DNA of 64,000 nucleotides from Reutealis trisperma (Eukaryota > Streptophyta > Magnoliopsida > Malpighiales > Euphorbiaceae). The translations under genes were made by a program, and so were the position numbers. Where the stretch lies: the NCBI GenBank assembly GCA_947687605.1, contig CANTUT010000927.1:245001-309000 (forward strand), in the 5' to 3' direction. Positions 36,531-52,312 of this stretch are shown piece after piece. Position 1 is the first letter of the stretch; each line of letters starts with the position of its first letter. A model generated the notes under the pieces. That model made no database searches, had not been told where the DNA came from, and saw only the letters and a program-made list of their open reading frames with translations.

Positions 36531-39125
36531 GGTATATGGATGTTATAATTCCATCATTGTTGTTTATTGTTGGTTAGGGAAACTTTGGGTATTATTTTAC
36601 ATATTCCATTTGGCCATCTTCCCCAAGATCGAAACCACATTCATTCTTTATCATTTCCTATAATTACTTTAACCATTCATTTATAACCATCATACTTTAG
36701 TGCCAACTCATGACTATGAATAAAACATCATTCATAAATATTAACAAATACTATCTATACATTTTTACTTACTATCATAAGAATACATATACTTAACAAA
36801 TGTTATCAATTGTTTACATTATTCTCCAACACAACATACTTTAGTACTAAGCCTTTAGTTGCTATGGAGCTCTAGATTGTTTATCCTCAAAGTGACACAA
36901 GCAACACATACACAACACTTTTAGCAAATCCCAAGCAAAGAAGCATAGCCCGGAGCTTACGTTTGCTAATGAATCACCCTGACCTGAAAAATTATAAGCA
37001 ACTAGAGGATAAGACAAACTCAATGAGTACATAATAATATAACATAACATAAAGGCAATGTGAAGGTCATCACTTGGATTGATTTAAGGTAACAACAAAG
37101 TGATGTTAATCAAAATTGGTCATATTAGACTTTAGAATGCATTTTAGCATAAATAATAATGTCTTAGAAGTAGAAAGCTTCCCACACATAAATATTAGAG
37201 TGGCGGTCTAAACCTTACTTACTCACATGCATCACATTATGCAAAACTGATCAGGTTTTGCCGTTAAGCATCCCCTCTAATAAAGGTTGGGTACTCTCGC
37301 CCTACCTATGGGCTTATACCAAATGCATAAGGTTTGATGTAATTCCTCACATCCTAAAGGATTTCTGCTTACTCATAGGTATCAATGAAAAACATATCGA
37401 AGGTCCATAATAAGAAATCAACGAAAGATAGATTGGCATATTAATCATTCTCATCATTGAGCATAACATAGGACTAAGGCAAAAGGCTAATCATGGTCAA
37501 TATCATATAAGGAAGATATGGATTTCCAAATGGTTCAACAATCAACCATATATCAAATGCCATTTCAAGTACATGTCAAGGAATGGTATTTCAAACAATG
37601 GTTGTAAGAAAAGGCACAGTTACATCATATTATTAAGTACTCACCTTAACTCCTTCGCTCTTATTGTTTGTTCGTTCTTTGATTAGTTTATTGTCCATCA
37701 TAGTCTTGAGCAATTTCTTTACCCTTGCCATGAAGTTCTACACCCATAACATTTCAACTACATCAATTAGTAACTAATGGTATTACTAGTTATGTCTTTT
37801 ACTTGTTTTATTACTTCAACTTAAAATGGAGATGTATCAATAGTATCATATACATATTTATATCTATTCTTATTTCTAATCATTTCCAAGCTAGGTTCCT
37901 AATTCAATTTCATAATTCCAAGCCTAAATCTCGAAATTCCCAAATTGTTTCATAAACCCTAGAATTTAGGGAGAACTCATAATTCCTCATCAAATCTTCA
38001 AATTAATTGTAGGAATATGAAATTTACATAACATATAATATATATGATCACTTAATTATCACAATCTAGTGTTGGAACACCAAATTTCTCTTTTAACTAT
38101 GTTTATGCCTCTAAGGTTTCCAAGTTTTGAATCAAGCTCCTAAAATTCAATTTAACACTTCTAAATCATTTTTCTTCATCTAAGATCATTCAAAACCACA
38201 TCTTATGTATGATTACCCTAGGTTGGCCAAATTTTCTTATGGTGTAGAAGGGATTTTATGTAATTAAAATACTAAAATTGACCTTAGAACATAATTTCTC
38301 ACATTGGTTAGCTTTGATTTGTTAAAGCTCTTGTTGCAATTGATGTAGAGAAAATCTCTTTTCTTAGTATGGAACTTTGGTGTAGAGATAGGCTAAATGT
38401 TGTTTCATAACATAATTTTGCTTATATATATATTTGGTTGGATGGTGAGGATTTGATCAAGTTAAGTCCAATGATTAGGATTTAATCTTAATGAATGGCT
38501 AAGATTTGATCAAGTTGGATTGCTAAGATTCTCTCTACAATGGTAATGATCATCATATGGTGTTAGAGTGCTCAAAGTGAACCTAGACTCATGTGTAGAG
38601 AAGGTGAGAGTTTAACTTGGTTTAGGATTTTGACTTTGGTCAATTGTTGTGGCTAGTTGGTCAAATTTTGCAACTCTTTCTCTACATCATATTTTGTTTG
38701 GTGTTGGCTAACTACTCTCATTGGGCTAACTATTCTAACATATGAACTTGAGTTTACAACAATTATAGGCCCATGGGTTGGCCCACTATTGTTGGGTTTG
38801 GGCCTTTGATGACCCAAGGCCAAATAACAAGCCCATAGCCCATCAACAAGCACATGATAAACTTAAAAACTTTCCTTTTTAACTTTCTTTCAAATTTGTG
38901 TCCTCTAACTTCTTTACACAACTGCTTAGCTACTATATGAACTCTATTCAATTCATTAGAGTATAATTAGTTATAATAAGATTATGTACTAGGCAGACAA
39001 TTCAAATAATATTACAAGGTTCCTAACCCATTCCCTTTCATTTCTATACTATGCTAACATTCAAAGATCTAGTCTTTTAGCATCATTAGTAACTAGAATG
39101 AGTTATGAAATACTTAGGTATTACA
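36531..39125 (-). repeat. Z-family LTR relic, minus orientation (second copy)
   Basis: Diverged copy of 33575-36010 in the same orientation. Shared landmarks are CCCCAAGATCGAAACC, CATGGAGCTCTA, the GAGTACATAATAATA stretch and the GGCCCA...GGGCTTGGGCC block. The right edge TTAGGTATTACA at 39125 would be an LTR start, TGTAATACCTAA, on the minus strand. The first ~100 bases of the other end are missing. Confidence 0.55.
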
Positions 39126-39932
<807 letters not shown>

Positions 39933-40699
39933 AAGGGGACAAGCTCTAAGACAATGGAGTTTATTTTTGTCCATGTTTTATTGTGTGCATTTGGACACTC
40001 AATGATGCTTGGTATAGTTTTGAATATGTCCATATATTTTTTCTACTACATATTGTTTAGGGGGTTACAATTTGCTAATATTGTAACCCAATGGTACATA
40101 AGCTTAGTCAATTCTTTTGTTTTTTGTTTTGTTATCCCAATTTAAGACAAACTTATAAACTAGTATGTTTGCAACAACTTGGTGATGCAAAAGGTATTCA
40201 TATCAAAATGTAATATAACATTAAACTAAGTTAAATGAGTTATTAGTTTGAATTTGCAAGAAAATTGCAGATGCTTAGTTTAGTTATTAAAGTTTTATAT
40301 ACAGGTCTTTTATACCAATATAGTCTGAGATTTGCTTGCTAAAATTTTTAATGCTCCAAATATTCTTCCCTTGTTAATGAATCTAATTTATTAGTTTAAC
40401 ATCATAATTTCAAATAACACAATATGCATATCATATAATTCAAATAAACAAAAAATGTAAATATAATTTAAAGGTCATAGAGGTTAATATATCATTATCA
40501 GGAAAATTCAATTAATTAGTGATAAAATAATTATAAAATTTAGGTTGTGATAAGATTTAATACAACTACATTCTACACAACAAAATACCACCCACCCAGC
40601 AGCCTAAATCCCCAAACCCTACTTTAAAAGCAGTACATAAACCATGAACAATCCCTCAGGTAAAATGACCATCAGCTTAAAAAAAAAAAAAAACATTCT
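39933..40699. other. Intergenic, no gene supported
   Basis: A short open frame at 39954-40145 has no recognisable motif and is not supported. A perfect 9-bp stem with a 10-base loop (GGGTTACAA/TTGTAACCC) lies at 40062-40089. A-rich run at 40679-40693. Confidence 0.4.
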
Positions 40700-41174
40700 T
40701 TTTCGTTGACCAACACAAGTTCTTCATTTCTCTTCTCCATCTTCAATATCACCATCTCCTCTCTCAGTTGAGCAACCTCATCCAGCAAATATCACTTTCA
40801 ATAAACAGCTAGAATTGCATATTCGAAGCCCCTAATTGAATGTTGTTCAGTGAATGTTTTTGACTAATAACTAGTTATCCATCTTCATCTGATTATTCAG
40901 TTGCCTAAATTTTTATGGAATGTCAGGATCAATTCACTTAAAGAATTTGCACTTTATAAGCAGTTGCTGCATTCAAAAAAAAATTTAAATTAATAAAGTT
41001 TGAAATTCATGTCAATTTCATTAATACACACAAGATTAAAATAAAACTTACCTTATCCCTAGCACTATTGAAAAATCTTCTTCCTAGGTTCATATTGCTC
41101 CAAGATGTTGGAATTGTTGCTCTAAGACCACACTCATAGTAAAGAATCAAATGCTCCGATATTGCATCAGACAT
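40700..41174 (-). pseudogene. Decayed GRF-type zinc-finger gene (At4g04775-like)
   Basis: From an ATG at 41174 the minus strand reads MSDAISEHLILYYECG, then LRATIPTSWSNMNLGRRFF, then an apparent donor site after ARDK. After a presumed intron, CKFFK-stop-IDPDIP appears, fitting the GRF pattern C.FF.W.D with TGG changed to TGA. A coiled-coil tail follows (LLDEVAQLREEMVILKMEKR, then NEELVLVNEKE). GRF zinc fingers usually read C.CG..A...TSWT..NPGRRF..C.......C.FF.W.D, so several ligands are gone. Family members are small plant nuclear or unknown-function proteins, often near transposons. It lies just downstream of VPS3, on the same strand. Confidence 0.55.
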
Positions 41175-41231
41175 ACAATGCTCATGCTTCTAATCCTCCA
41201 ACTAGTAACTGAAGAAGAAGGTGAAGGAATG

Positions 41232-41292
41232 GTTCTTGCTTGATTCAATTTCTTCTCTCTAATTGTTCTTGCTTGATTCAATTTCTTCTCTC
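41232..41292. repeat. 29-bp tandem repeat, two copies
   Basis: GTTCTTGCTTGATTCAATTT followed by CTTCTCTCT, at 41232 and again at 41264. Confidence 0.85.
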
Positions 41293-42054
41293 TCAAACTA
41301 TCCCCAATTTCAGTCAAATTTCAAATGTTAATTTCTAATTTTAGGATACACTCCACAAAATTAGGGATTTCTAAACTAATTTACCTTGACTGCTCAGTGC
41401 AAGTGGGACCCACATATGTTTCAATAGGGCCTACATAACATCTATTATGGTAACATGATAGTACATGACCACTAAACCCTTAATTGAGTTAATTTAGTGA
41501 CTATAAACCTTTAATTGAATGAAATTTTTTACGAGACACCAAATTTAATATTTTACAAAAATTCAAGTTCCAAATTGAGCATTCCCATTAAGATCATGTG
41601 TGGAATTGCTAAGACAAGATTCAAATCCAATGAGCCTTTCGTACAACCTAATTTGCCACCATTGCCACAGCAAGGATAATGATTGGAAGATTGATAGCAT
41701 GTATCATTAGATAACTAATAATATCCATTATGTATGAACAGTCATTAGAAAAACCATGTGAAGTTAATTTGTATGATTTATCCTTTAAAAGTGACCTTTG
41801 TTAATCCCTCTATAAAACTACAAAATAAGCATCCATCCGTATGACACTACAAATAAGCCAGTGTACAACCTTTTTCTTTGACCAAAAACAAGGTCTCATG
41901 GTTCATATATTAACTTATGGCAATTCTAAACGTCAATTGGCCTAGAAAGAAGCTGCCATGACACATTCGTTGGAGCACAAAATTGGTCTCTTGGACCACC
42001 AAGCATGGCCTTAATCAGCCCAGTCTTCTAATTCCAATATATAGTGTGGCTTGC
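41293..42054. other. Intergenic / probable VPS3 3' UTR
   Basis: No coding sequence seen. The part nearest 42054 is presumably the VPS3 3' untranslated region; I cannot place the polyadenylation site. Confidence 0.4.
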
Positions 42055-42626
42055 TCAGCGGGTAACAAGCCAACCTGGTTTGAATAGAACATCTTGTTTA
42101 AAGTTCAGGCCTGTGATAGAAGTAGACTCACCTCGACGACGGAAACACTGCAATAATAGCAAGGTATAGTTTTAGACATACTTCAAGACTTAACTGTAGC
42201 ACATCCACGGTGGTAAGCTGATGAGAAAATTACCAGAAAGCTTAGTTAAATTTGATGATATTGCATTGCAGGGTTCACCCGACTGAGTTTTTTATTCCTA
42301 TAATCTTACTATACTAAAGAAAGAGAATGCACAATGACCTATGTTGCACGAAAACTATCGGAAAGTCACGTTTTCACGCTTCGGAAACGTTTCTTGTCTA
42401 AAAACTCATGGAAACTTTATTGAAACATTTCGGACACGTTTCTGTAATTTGAAAAAATTGAAAACTCATTTCTATAAACGGAAAACTGTTTCCAAGTTTT
42501 TAAAAAAAAAAAAATCAACTTGCCCAGATCAACCCATAAACAAAAATATTCACTCTCAACTTAATTTTTCCTTATACATAACAATAATAATAATAATAAT
42601 AATAATTATTATTATTATTATTATTA

Positions 42627-42693
<67 letters not shown>

Positions 42694-45600
42694 ACTAAAT
42701 ACGGAGATTAAAAATTCCAAATTCGACCGAATAACCGGACCAAAAATATCCAAAACTAGACCGAGCCGTTGACTTTTTTACTTTTCCCAAACAGAATTGG
42801 ACCGAGTAAAATATTTTGGTACAATTCTAAAAATTAACGTATATCCAGACCAAGAATTGAATCGAATTGAACCAAACTGAATTGGACCAAAATAACCGAA
42901 ATTTTTTATTTTTTTATTTATAATATATAAATAATGTATAGATAACACAAATTATAAGATTATATATGTTATTGTAACAATTATCAAATTATATCAAGAT
43001 TATATGAAAATAAAATCTAGATAAATTATAAATCTATAATTAAAAATATATATACCTTAACTTAATGGAATATAACTATTAATATTTATATAATTTATAA
43101 CTATTAATATTTAAATAATTTTCTCTAAATATTATATTCATTAAAATTATATTAATGAAAAATTAGTAATATAATGTGGATTTAAGTTTTAATAATACTA
43201 AAATATAACCACATATTATAATTAAAAATTTTAAATTCACTACTTGTATGTTTTAGAATAAAAATTTTTAATATATATATTATGACTAATCAATGAGTGA
43301 TAATAAGAAAGTATAAGATGCTAATAAAGTTTACGTGATACTAATAAAATTTTTGATTAATTAACTTTTATTGGTATCTAATATTATAATATTAAAAAAT
43401 ATTTTTTTATTAATTAATATTTGTTTGATAGGTTATCAATAAGAAAATACTTGTAATAGATAATTAACAATTTATATAAAAAATTAGAAATTAATTGTAA
43501 GAAAATTTTGTGTTAACTTTAAGTAATATATATAATTATATCACAAAAACTATTAATATATAATTTTAATCTAAAATTATATATATTAACATAATGTATT
43601 AATTTATTAATATAATCATTTAATAATATATTATAATTATTAATATAATATATTAATTTATTAAATCCAAATTTCATTAAAAAAAATAAAACTTAAAACT
43701 ATATGTTTAATTATAAGAAATTAGTCATTAAATGCATTTTTTCCGAATCTCTATTTTAAATTGGATTGGATTTGATTGAAACCAGAATATCTGATCCACG
43801 AATTGTATTGTTCCGAAATTTTCGGAATAATACAATATGGAGGATTTTTTTTTTTTATTCAGATTCTGAACCCTCATAAATTAAAATGCCTGACGTTTAA
43901 TCCAATTATGAAGATTTTCAAATCCTCATATTGGACCGAACCATGCTCAGCCCTAATATATATACCTTCATATTTTTTATATTTACGCATTTCCCCCATA
44001 TTCGTTTTTTACATTTTTCAAAAATGTCATTTCCCTATTTCTCATTTCCCGTTTCCTCATTTCCCATTTTCGCATTTCTGTGCTAGCTAGACAATGATAC
44101 CAACCTTGTAACAGACAACAGTATCATCTGGGTACATAGCAAACAGTTTTGTTCCAAGGCGAGCATGACAAGAATCACAAAGGCTCTCATCATTAATCTG
44201 CACATGCCGTGATCTTTCTTCCAATCTTGCAAGTCTTGCATCAACATCTATAGCACGGGACAGATTGTGCACAATCTGAAAAGCAGGTTATGATTAGTAT
44301 AGGCACTACAATGAGGCAACGCAAAATAGAATATGATGTCCTAGAAGATAGGTCAAAACAAATGTTAAATGTCAAAAATGATTTTTTTTTTTTTTAATAA
44401 TCATAAATGAGTATGAAATGTTCACTTTAATTCAGAGTAGCTACCTGCATGCACATTGATAAAATTCAATTTGTTAATTAAGGGCAAAAAAGTAAGTGAC
44501 GCACTCTATATTGAAAGATCCAAGAGTTCTAAAATAGTCAATAAAGCAAAACAGTGGAGAATAATAATGTAAGAAAGAATGAAATTAAGGATAAAAAAGC
44601 AAAATTTTACACTCATCATAAATGAAAAGTATCCACAACTCTTTTTCATCCAATCACAACTAAATTTCAATTTCATAGTGTCATTCCATATTCAGTCTGG
44701 ATACCTACCTTCAAATAGGCCAGTTGCTAAAGCTAACATATTAGAAGACGGCATTTTTTATTAGTACTATTATTTCGGGGAGTTGGGGGGGGGGGGGGGG
44801 GGGGGGGGTGGGGGTGGTTGTGGGTGGGGAATGGGAGATTGTAGTGGCTCAAAAATCTTTATTTTCCAGTACAGGGGCAACATATTGCGGATGCTCATGC
44901 AGTTTCTGAATTTGTAGATTCCCAATCCAGTATATGATCTGGTTTTTGTACATACTCGGTGGTCTTAAGAGAATTTTCTCCGCTCATCGAAATAACAAAC
45001 TATAAGACATGAAACCTCATACAGATACATGGTAGGCTCCAAAACGAAAATAAGATCACCAGGTTGCCTACTGAAACCCAAAAGAACCAGCATTTGATTT
45101 AATATGTTCAAGAAGGCAAATTATTCCCTGAAATTAATTGTTAGCATCCACAAAGTACTTGACTGGGTGCTACATGCCAGATAAGCGATTACTGAAAATT
45201 TTCATCTCTTGTTGCCCAGGGAGGAGATCAATGAGGATACCAAAGAAAATTTTAAGATAATTTAATTCAATGTCACTGCACAATCTAGATATTGTCTAAA
45301 CATCATTAACTACTTTCACATAGAATTATAATCCCAACAAAGCTAGAAGATTTACTAATGTGACAACAATTTGAAAAGAAGAATGAGGCTGAAAACTTGT
45401 AAAGGATTTTCGCAGTTTCATGCAAAGGATCTTACTTGTCCTTGCCGATGATGGTGAAGCCGAGCCCTCAACATTCGTAATATTGTATCAGAGGCAAGTT
45501 GAAGGGGCATATCTGGCGACAATGTCTGCAACATGAAACCTTGTTTCTCAAGAAGAATACTGGGGACATTTTCCCAAAAAAAAAAAAAAGAAAAAAGACT

Positions 45601-48600
45601 AAGAGTACTGGGAAGACAGAACTAATATGATGAAGTAATAATCAACTTAATGGTTCCAGCAGAATAAAGTGTTTCTTTGAGTCATATATGAAATATTAGC
45701 GAATCTATTACTTTTAAGGAGCATCCAGGATCTGACCACAGTAAACTGCATTATCACCATGAGCAAAGGAGCAGCCAGATCAATTCCCCATGACATACAT
45801 CGAGAATCATGTGTGGCAGCAATTTCATTTGCTAAGATGACGCCTTGCCCAAAAGTGGACTGAGGACCAGAGACACTGCTTTTTAAACAACAAACAAGTC
45901 TCCATTTGGCAAAACGTTTGTATCCATGAACAAACTATAAGGTAATAAACCTCATTCATAGTAAACTATTTCTATTGTTTGCCCAACCCTAACCATCCTC
46001 ACACCCTCTGCCATACCTAATTAGAAGTGACAAATGGGTGGGTACGAATTGGACCAAAATGGGTAGGGTTATATGGGCAACCATACCCATTCAAACCAAA
46101 TCAACACTAAACCTACCCATTTAATTATTGATTAAATGTAAAAACTTCATCAAATTTTAGGAGATCTTAATGCCTTGGTTCAAAAACAAGTGCGTTCTGT
46201 TTACCATGAACTTTTTATGATATATGATTTGTTTGATTGAAGAAATTATACATGAATACAAAGTTCTGAATTTTAAATTAGGGGTTCACACTTCATACTT
46301 AAAGAACTTTGGCCTCAAAATAAATCCACCCCATTTGAGTCATGGTATGATTTTCAAGTATGACCCCAAAAGGAAATATACTGGAAACAAAACTTCTAGG
46401 AAATTAGTGTTAGTGATTGTTATATTGGGTTCATGCTTGCTCAACAAAAGATTTGTTACTTAATTAGCGTCTCTAACCTTAGGGCACCAAATACTAGGAT
46501 TCTTATATTAGAGGCCACAAATAGAAATGAAAAGCATGTGCACAAATCTTATCATCAGACTTCCTCTTCTCTGAATGTAAGTTGTGAAATAAATATTTAA
46601 AAAGTCCATGAAAATTAAGCAAACCATGAAATAAAAAGTGAACTGACACGTGCATGCCAAGAAGATATAAATATTTTGAATAACTAATTTCTTCCTCAAA
46701 AGCAAGCCATGAAATATAGTGTGCTTTATGCATGCGCATGCACATACAATATATCAAGCTGGTTTAGGCATCTGGGATGTCTGGACGCAAGAGAGAGAGA
46801 GAGAACGAGAGAGGAGATGTGTGGATTTGATACCTCTAAGACTTGCAGAGGATCCAGTGATTCTCCATGATGATGCAGAAGGCGAACAGCAGCTTTAAAC
46901 ATAGGCTCTTTACCATTTTGCGGATCCAAATACATATCAAGTAACCTAGAGTTCATATCACAAATAATTGAAAAAGAATAGCACAAGAAATCCAGTATAA
47001 AGAATTTGGAGAAACGGATGAAAATGAGAATGGCAAACACAAGGAAAGAACCGAACCGCATATATGCATCTGGTCTGCCAATCTCAGCACAATATTGTTC
47101 AGCAGCTTCACTGTCCTCCAGCTTCCTGAGACATCATTGTATGTTATTTAAGTATATGTAAAATTCATATGCAGACTCCAGCCTTTAATCTTAGGTGGGG
47201 GTGTGGGGAATGTTGGCAGGGAGTAGAAATTCTGACTGCTTGTAATCAATATTCATTATAAGTAGTGCCTCCAAATAGCAATATAGTTTTTGCTTGTGCC
47301 ATTGGGATGTATTGAGAATAGAAAAGAGTTTGATTTTTCTATTAACCAATTAGTGAAAATAAAGTGTTTCAAAATAGTGAATGCACGCATACTCAAGCAC
47401 ACAAACAATATCCACATAATTGAGACAAAAGATGCTTCTTAATCTTAGCTAGTAGCATTTAACGGTTCATTGTATCTTCCCTCTATTCCTATGCTTAGTA
47501 GACTTGCATTCTTAGTTCATCTTTATCTTAATACCTATAACTCCTATATTCCAAAGAGTTCACCCATAGTTCCAATCTATGATCATCCAAGGTTTTCTTT
47601 GACCTATGATCACTATATCATCCATGAATCTATAGATCAACACATGTCAAGTTGCCATGACAAGCTTATCCATAAGCTACAGTATTAATCTCCTTGATAT
47701 CTGAATATGATAGATTGACTGAACTCATTAATTTGGAACCCATGCATATCGCATAGTCTGAAGAACAATGATTGGGGAATTATCCATCACTGTGCCAGAC
47801 ACTGTAGATAAATGAAAAATTTCTAATGACTACACAGACGTTCTTTGACAGTAACCGATTTTCAAAATATGGACAAGAATAGCCCAGTCACCATAGTTAA
47901 AAAAAAAAAAAGTAATCATGATGGTGCAAAACAAAAGTTCAGTTCATTCATTACTGGCTGAAACAAGTGCAGGTAAAAAGACAAGCTCAAAAGAACCACT
48001 ATCGGCATAGATCACAGCACAAGGCATATTTGCTCCCTAGAAAACAAACTAATATATAAACACTGGAAAAACATGAATATTTTATACCCTAATACTTGAT
48101 TAGTAGAAAAAATTCTACATAACAAGTTCAAATTGTTGAATCCAACAAGAAGTCCGTCTTAGTTAAGTCTCAAGTATATCACAACTAAAAATATAAATAA
48201 GTTGGTCACTTTGTCACTGCCACTGATATTATTAAGATTTGAAGCTTACAGGGCCAAAATTTGAAGCACCAATGTCTCTTGCCCCAGTTTTCTGTATAGA
48301 ATAGCCTGTAAAATAAAATCAATGCTTCAATCAGCAACCAAGGAGCAAGACTGAACATTTTGCAATCTATAAGTGTTAATGTCATCCATGCTTGCACTAA
48401 AAGCTTACACACATAAAGGAGTAGGACACAACTACCATTGAGTTCAGGATGCATGATAGTAATCAAACAATAAGTCAAAGACCAGAAAAGAAAGAAGCTC
48501 CAGCAGACCTTTTCTAGCCATAACTCTGATCCTTCGATCAAGTCAAGGACCTCTTCTGGATCATACAAGTCTGATGATAGTAAAAATATTTGCAACCTTT

Positions 48601-49038
48601 CTCGTACAGAACTTTGAAAGATTGAGTTTCTACCAAAATCAGAAAATCTTGCCTCCTCTGACCTTCCAGCATCAGGATTTCCAGAGATACTTTCCTCTGC
48701 AAACGTTTCTATTGCTGACTTTGCAAGTGAAAGGGCGTATAGCGTGTGGAACTGGGTATCAACAGAGTCTTGATCTTCAATCAGCCACTGGAGGTACCTG
48801 CACAATACAGAAACATAATGCAATGTCCTTGCGACGAAGGCCAAACAAAATGGGAAAACATAAAGGAAAATATTATGTAAACATATTCTCCCAAACATTA
48901 ATGTTGTAAGACTCTGATTAAAAAATTTAAATTGAAAATTAAATATATATAGACTTGTTGGAAGAATAACCCAACAACTAAGACCTGTCATCAAGAAGCA
49001 GGACAAAATTCCAAAGGCCAGTGATTGAGCTGATCAGA

Positions 49039-49070
<32 letters not shown>

Positions 49071-51378
49071 GCGTTAAGAAGAATGCAAGAAGAATTATGA
49101 AGTTTAGTTTGGAAAATAAATGTGAAAAAAATTTAAAGAAAAATGGGGCCGTCTCATCTAAAAAGTTTTAAGAGAAGAAATTATCAAATTAATAACAGAA
49201 GTCTTTTCCTGCTGCTCATGCCACCTACAAATTTTCAGAAATTCTCTAGCCATGAACTGTAGTTTATTAAACATGTGGTTGATGTACCTTTGCAGGATTT
49301 CAACCTTTTTTGGATCAATGGCAGCAATCACTTCATCTGCAATGACAGAGCAGAAAATTTGGATTCACATTAGACACCTAAATTACACGAAATAATAACA
49401 ACCATCATGGAAAATAGCACAATATGCTCATTAGCTTCAGCATCCAGTGAATGTGTTTAAGTGGGCACTGATTCAGGCCTAAAATTTACAAGATCATAAA
49501 AGATGATTGGAAGTATAAAGAATTATTAAAGAAAGAGAATAGCCTCAAGCTTAAACATCAGGAGTAGGATCGCCTCAAGCTTAAACACCAGGAATAGGAT
49601 CTTCTAGGTTAGATAAAAAACAGTTGGAAGTCTCAGCATACTAGACAGTCTTTACTTTTGGAGATGCGTCACATTATACAATACATCATTTAATGTGCAT
49701 TTCTCATCATCTAATTCATTTTGTAGTATCAAAAAAATGTTATAAGACAACCAACAAATTGAGAAACATCACAAACATACAGAAAGTGCAAGAGCCGTCA
49801 GGGTATCAACAGGACTCCAAAAGTCATATATATTGGCCAAAATTCAATTATCTGTTACAACTTTAAACACATTCTGGATGGTAGCTAATCCACCAAAGAC
49901 TAGCCATGCAGCATACTCAATAAATAAAATTCTTAACAAGAAGCAAATGCCTAACAGAGTGGCACATAATTAAAACAACAGGAACTGAAGTTTAAATTTC
50001 TTTGAAACCAAAGGCCAACCTGGCAATAGCTGATTTTCTCTTTTCTTTGAAGTCAAAACTTCAACCGCAAGCACCGGGTTAATATCTGCAACCTAATAAA
50101 AATAGACAAATGTTAATTAGCCAATTAGCTTCCAAAACAGTGTAAAAATCACTTAGAACTCAAATCATACCTACCCATCGAAGATGCTGCAAAACCAAAT
50201 CCTGATCAGACAACTCCTCTAGAATCTTTGATGCCTCAACTGCAGCAATTTCTTGACCAGGAAGAACATTTGTACTTCCCTCTCGTAAGTCAGTCCCCAC
50301 AACAGGGTCTTCCCATAGACCAGAAGAATAATTTCTTGCCAGAATGCGCCATATCGCAAGAGCCTTCGAGCTCATTCCTTTACTCGCAAATAAGAAGGCA
50401 AGTGTCCGTAGATGCCCAGACTCATCTAGTAGAGTTTCTAATTCCTCCTGCACCGCCCATAGTTGTATGGTCATCCTTCAAGCAAGCTCCTGACAACAGC
50501 CTCTCTGTTTTAAAATGCATTGGAATACTAAGATTCCAGTCTACCATTGACGCGAGGCCTGTAGACTAACTTGACATTGACACACAGCTTTGAATGTAGT
50601 AATTCAAACAGAAACTAGCTATTGCTATTATTATTGGCCCCTTTCGCAGTTATGTAGAATTTCTCTAGAAGTAGAATTTCAGCTAATTTTATCTAAATGT
50701 CCTATTCTTTAACATCAAAGATGCCAATAGTTCACACACACATATATATATACAAGGAGATAGGAACAGTAAATGAAATCAAAATAGAAAATTAAGGAGA
50801 GAAGCAGAAAGGGAAAAAGGGGGAAAGGAGGGAAAATGAGGGGAATAAAAAAGGGGCAAAGCAATTTCCCTTTTCTCTCCTTTTTTTGGATTAAGAGAAA
50901 ATTTGAGGAAAGAAAATACAGAAAAAGGGAAGGAAAACATGTACATATACATATACATATACATACATATACATGTGTGTGTGCGTGTGTGTGTGTGTAT
51001 TATTTCAAATCCAGAGGTTAATCATACTCTAATAACTTTACGTAAGGCAGAGTTTGGTTTTTTAGGGGTGACAGTGGAAAAGTTGACAGATAAGTCACTA
51101 TTACTGCCACTCTACAGAATTGTACATGAGATTTTCACCTAATATGGCTCCTCGTCCAATTCTTTCAAAGTCATTGGATCCTTTTCCTCGTTTGAGAAGC
51201 CCTCCCTTCATCCACTCCATCCCAAAGAGTAACTAGGACTAATTCAGTCACATTTTCATATTCCAATTGAACACTTTCTTTTTTTGATTATTCTCAAAGG
51301 AGAAGATTTTTCTTTTTACCAAATATATGTAGATCCAATCACGATCTTTTAATAAGAACAAGAGATCTTTCTCAATCA

Positions 51379-51418
<40 letters not shown>

Positions 51419-52312
51419 CTATATCTATATCTATATATATACATATACATATACACATACACATACACATATACACATACACACACATACATACACATAT
51501 ATACATATACACATATACGTACACGCACACATGCACATACACATATACATAGATACATGTATACATGTATACATGTACATCAATAGATATATACACATAC
51601 ATACATACATATATATATATATCTATGTGTATATGTATATGTACGTATATACACATATGTATTTGTATATGTGATGGAGAATCAGAAGACAAGAAACTTC
51701 AAATTCAAGGATTCAAGCTTAGAATTATGTGTTAGATTTAATATGGGGTTTATTGGAGAAATTATAAAGTAATTTCAGCCTTTTTAGAGTTATAATGGGT
51801 ATATTTATATAATACAGCTGCTGGTTCATTACTTTAGGTATTAAGGGCAGTTCTGTAATTTCTAGCATCGCTGGCAATCGTTGTTCAATTTTTATTTTAG
51901 TAGTTTTTTATTATTCAGTCTTTATTTAGGAGTTTTAGTGGGTTTAGTATTTCCTAGTTAGTATTAATTTGTTTTCCTAGTTGGAGAACTAGTGTAGGAT
52001 TCCTAATCCAAACATGCTTTTGATTAGTTTCAACTCTATAAATCCTTAGGCTTGTAATCATTGTTATACAAGTTTCAGATTCAATAAAATAAATCCCGCA
52101 TTATTGCTAAGAATTGCGTGACTCAATTTAATCCTAGATGTGACTCCTAGACCTTCTAAGTGTGACTCTTAGAAGTTTTTTTCCCCTTTTCCTTTCCTTA
52201 ATCCTTGTCCAGATCTGATTTTTATAAAATCAACCCTGGATTTTCAATTTTAACCCTTTAATTTTCTGAAAAATTCAAAGTAGAACAGATTATCTAAATC
52301 TGTCCTACATCA

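Noticed and set aside
48206..49006. 266-aa open frame on the minus strand as one protein
   Set aside because: It reads through VPS3 exon 8 and the flanking introns; only 48509-48797 (and separately 48250-48305) is exonic, with clear splice sites.
51372..51692. 106-aa Tyr/Val/Cys-rich open frame
   Set aside because: Translation of an alternating AC/AT microsatellite in a VPS3 intron.
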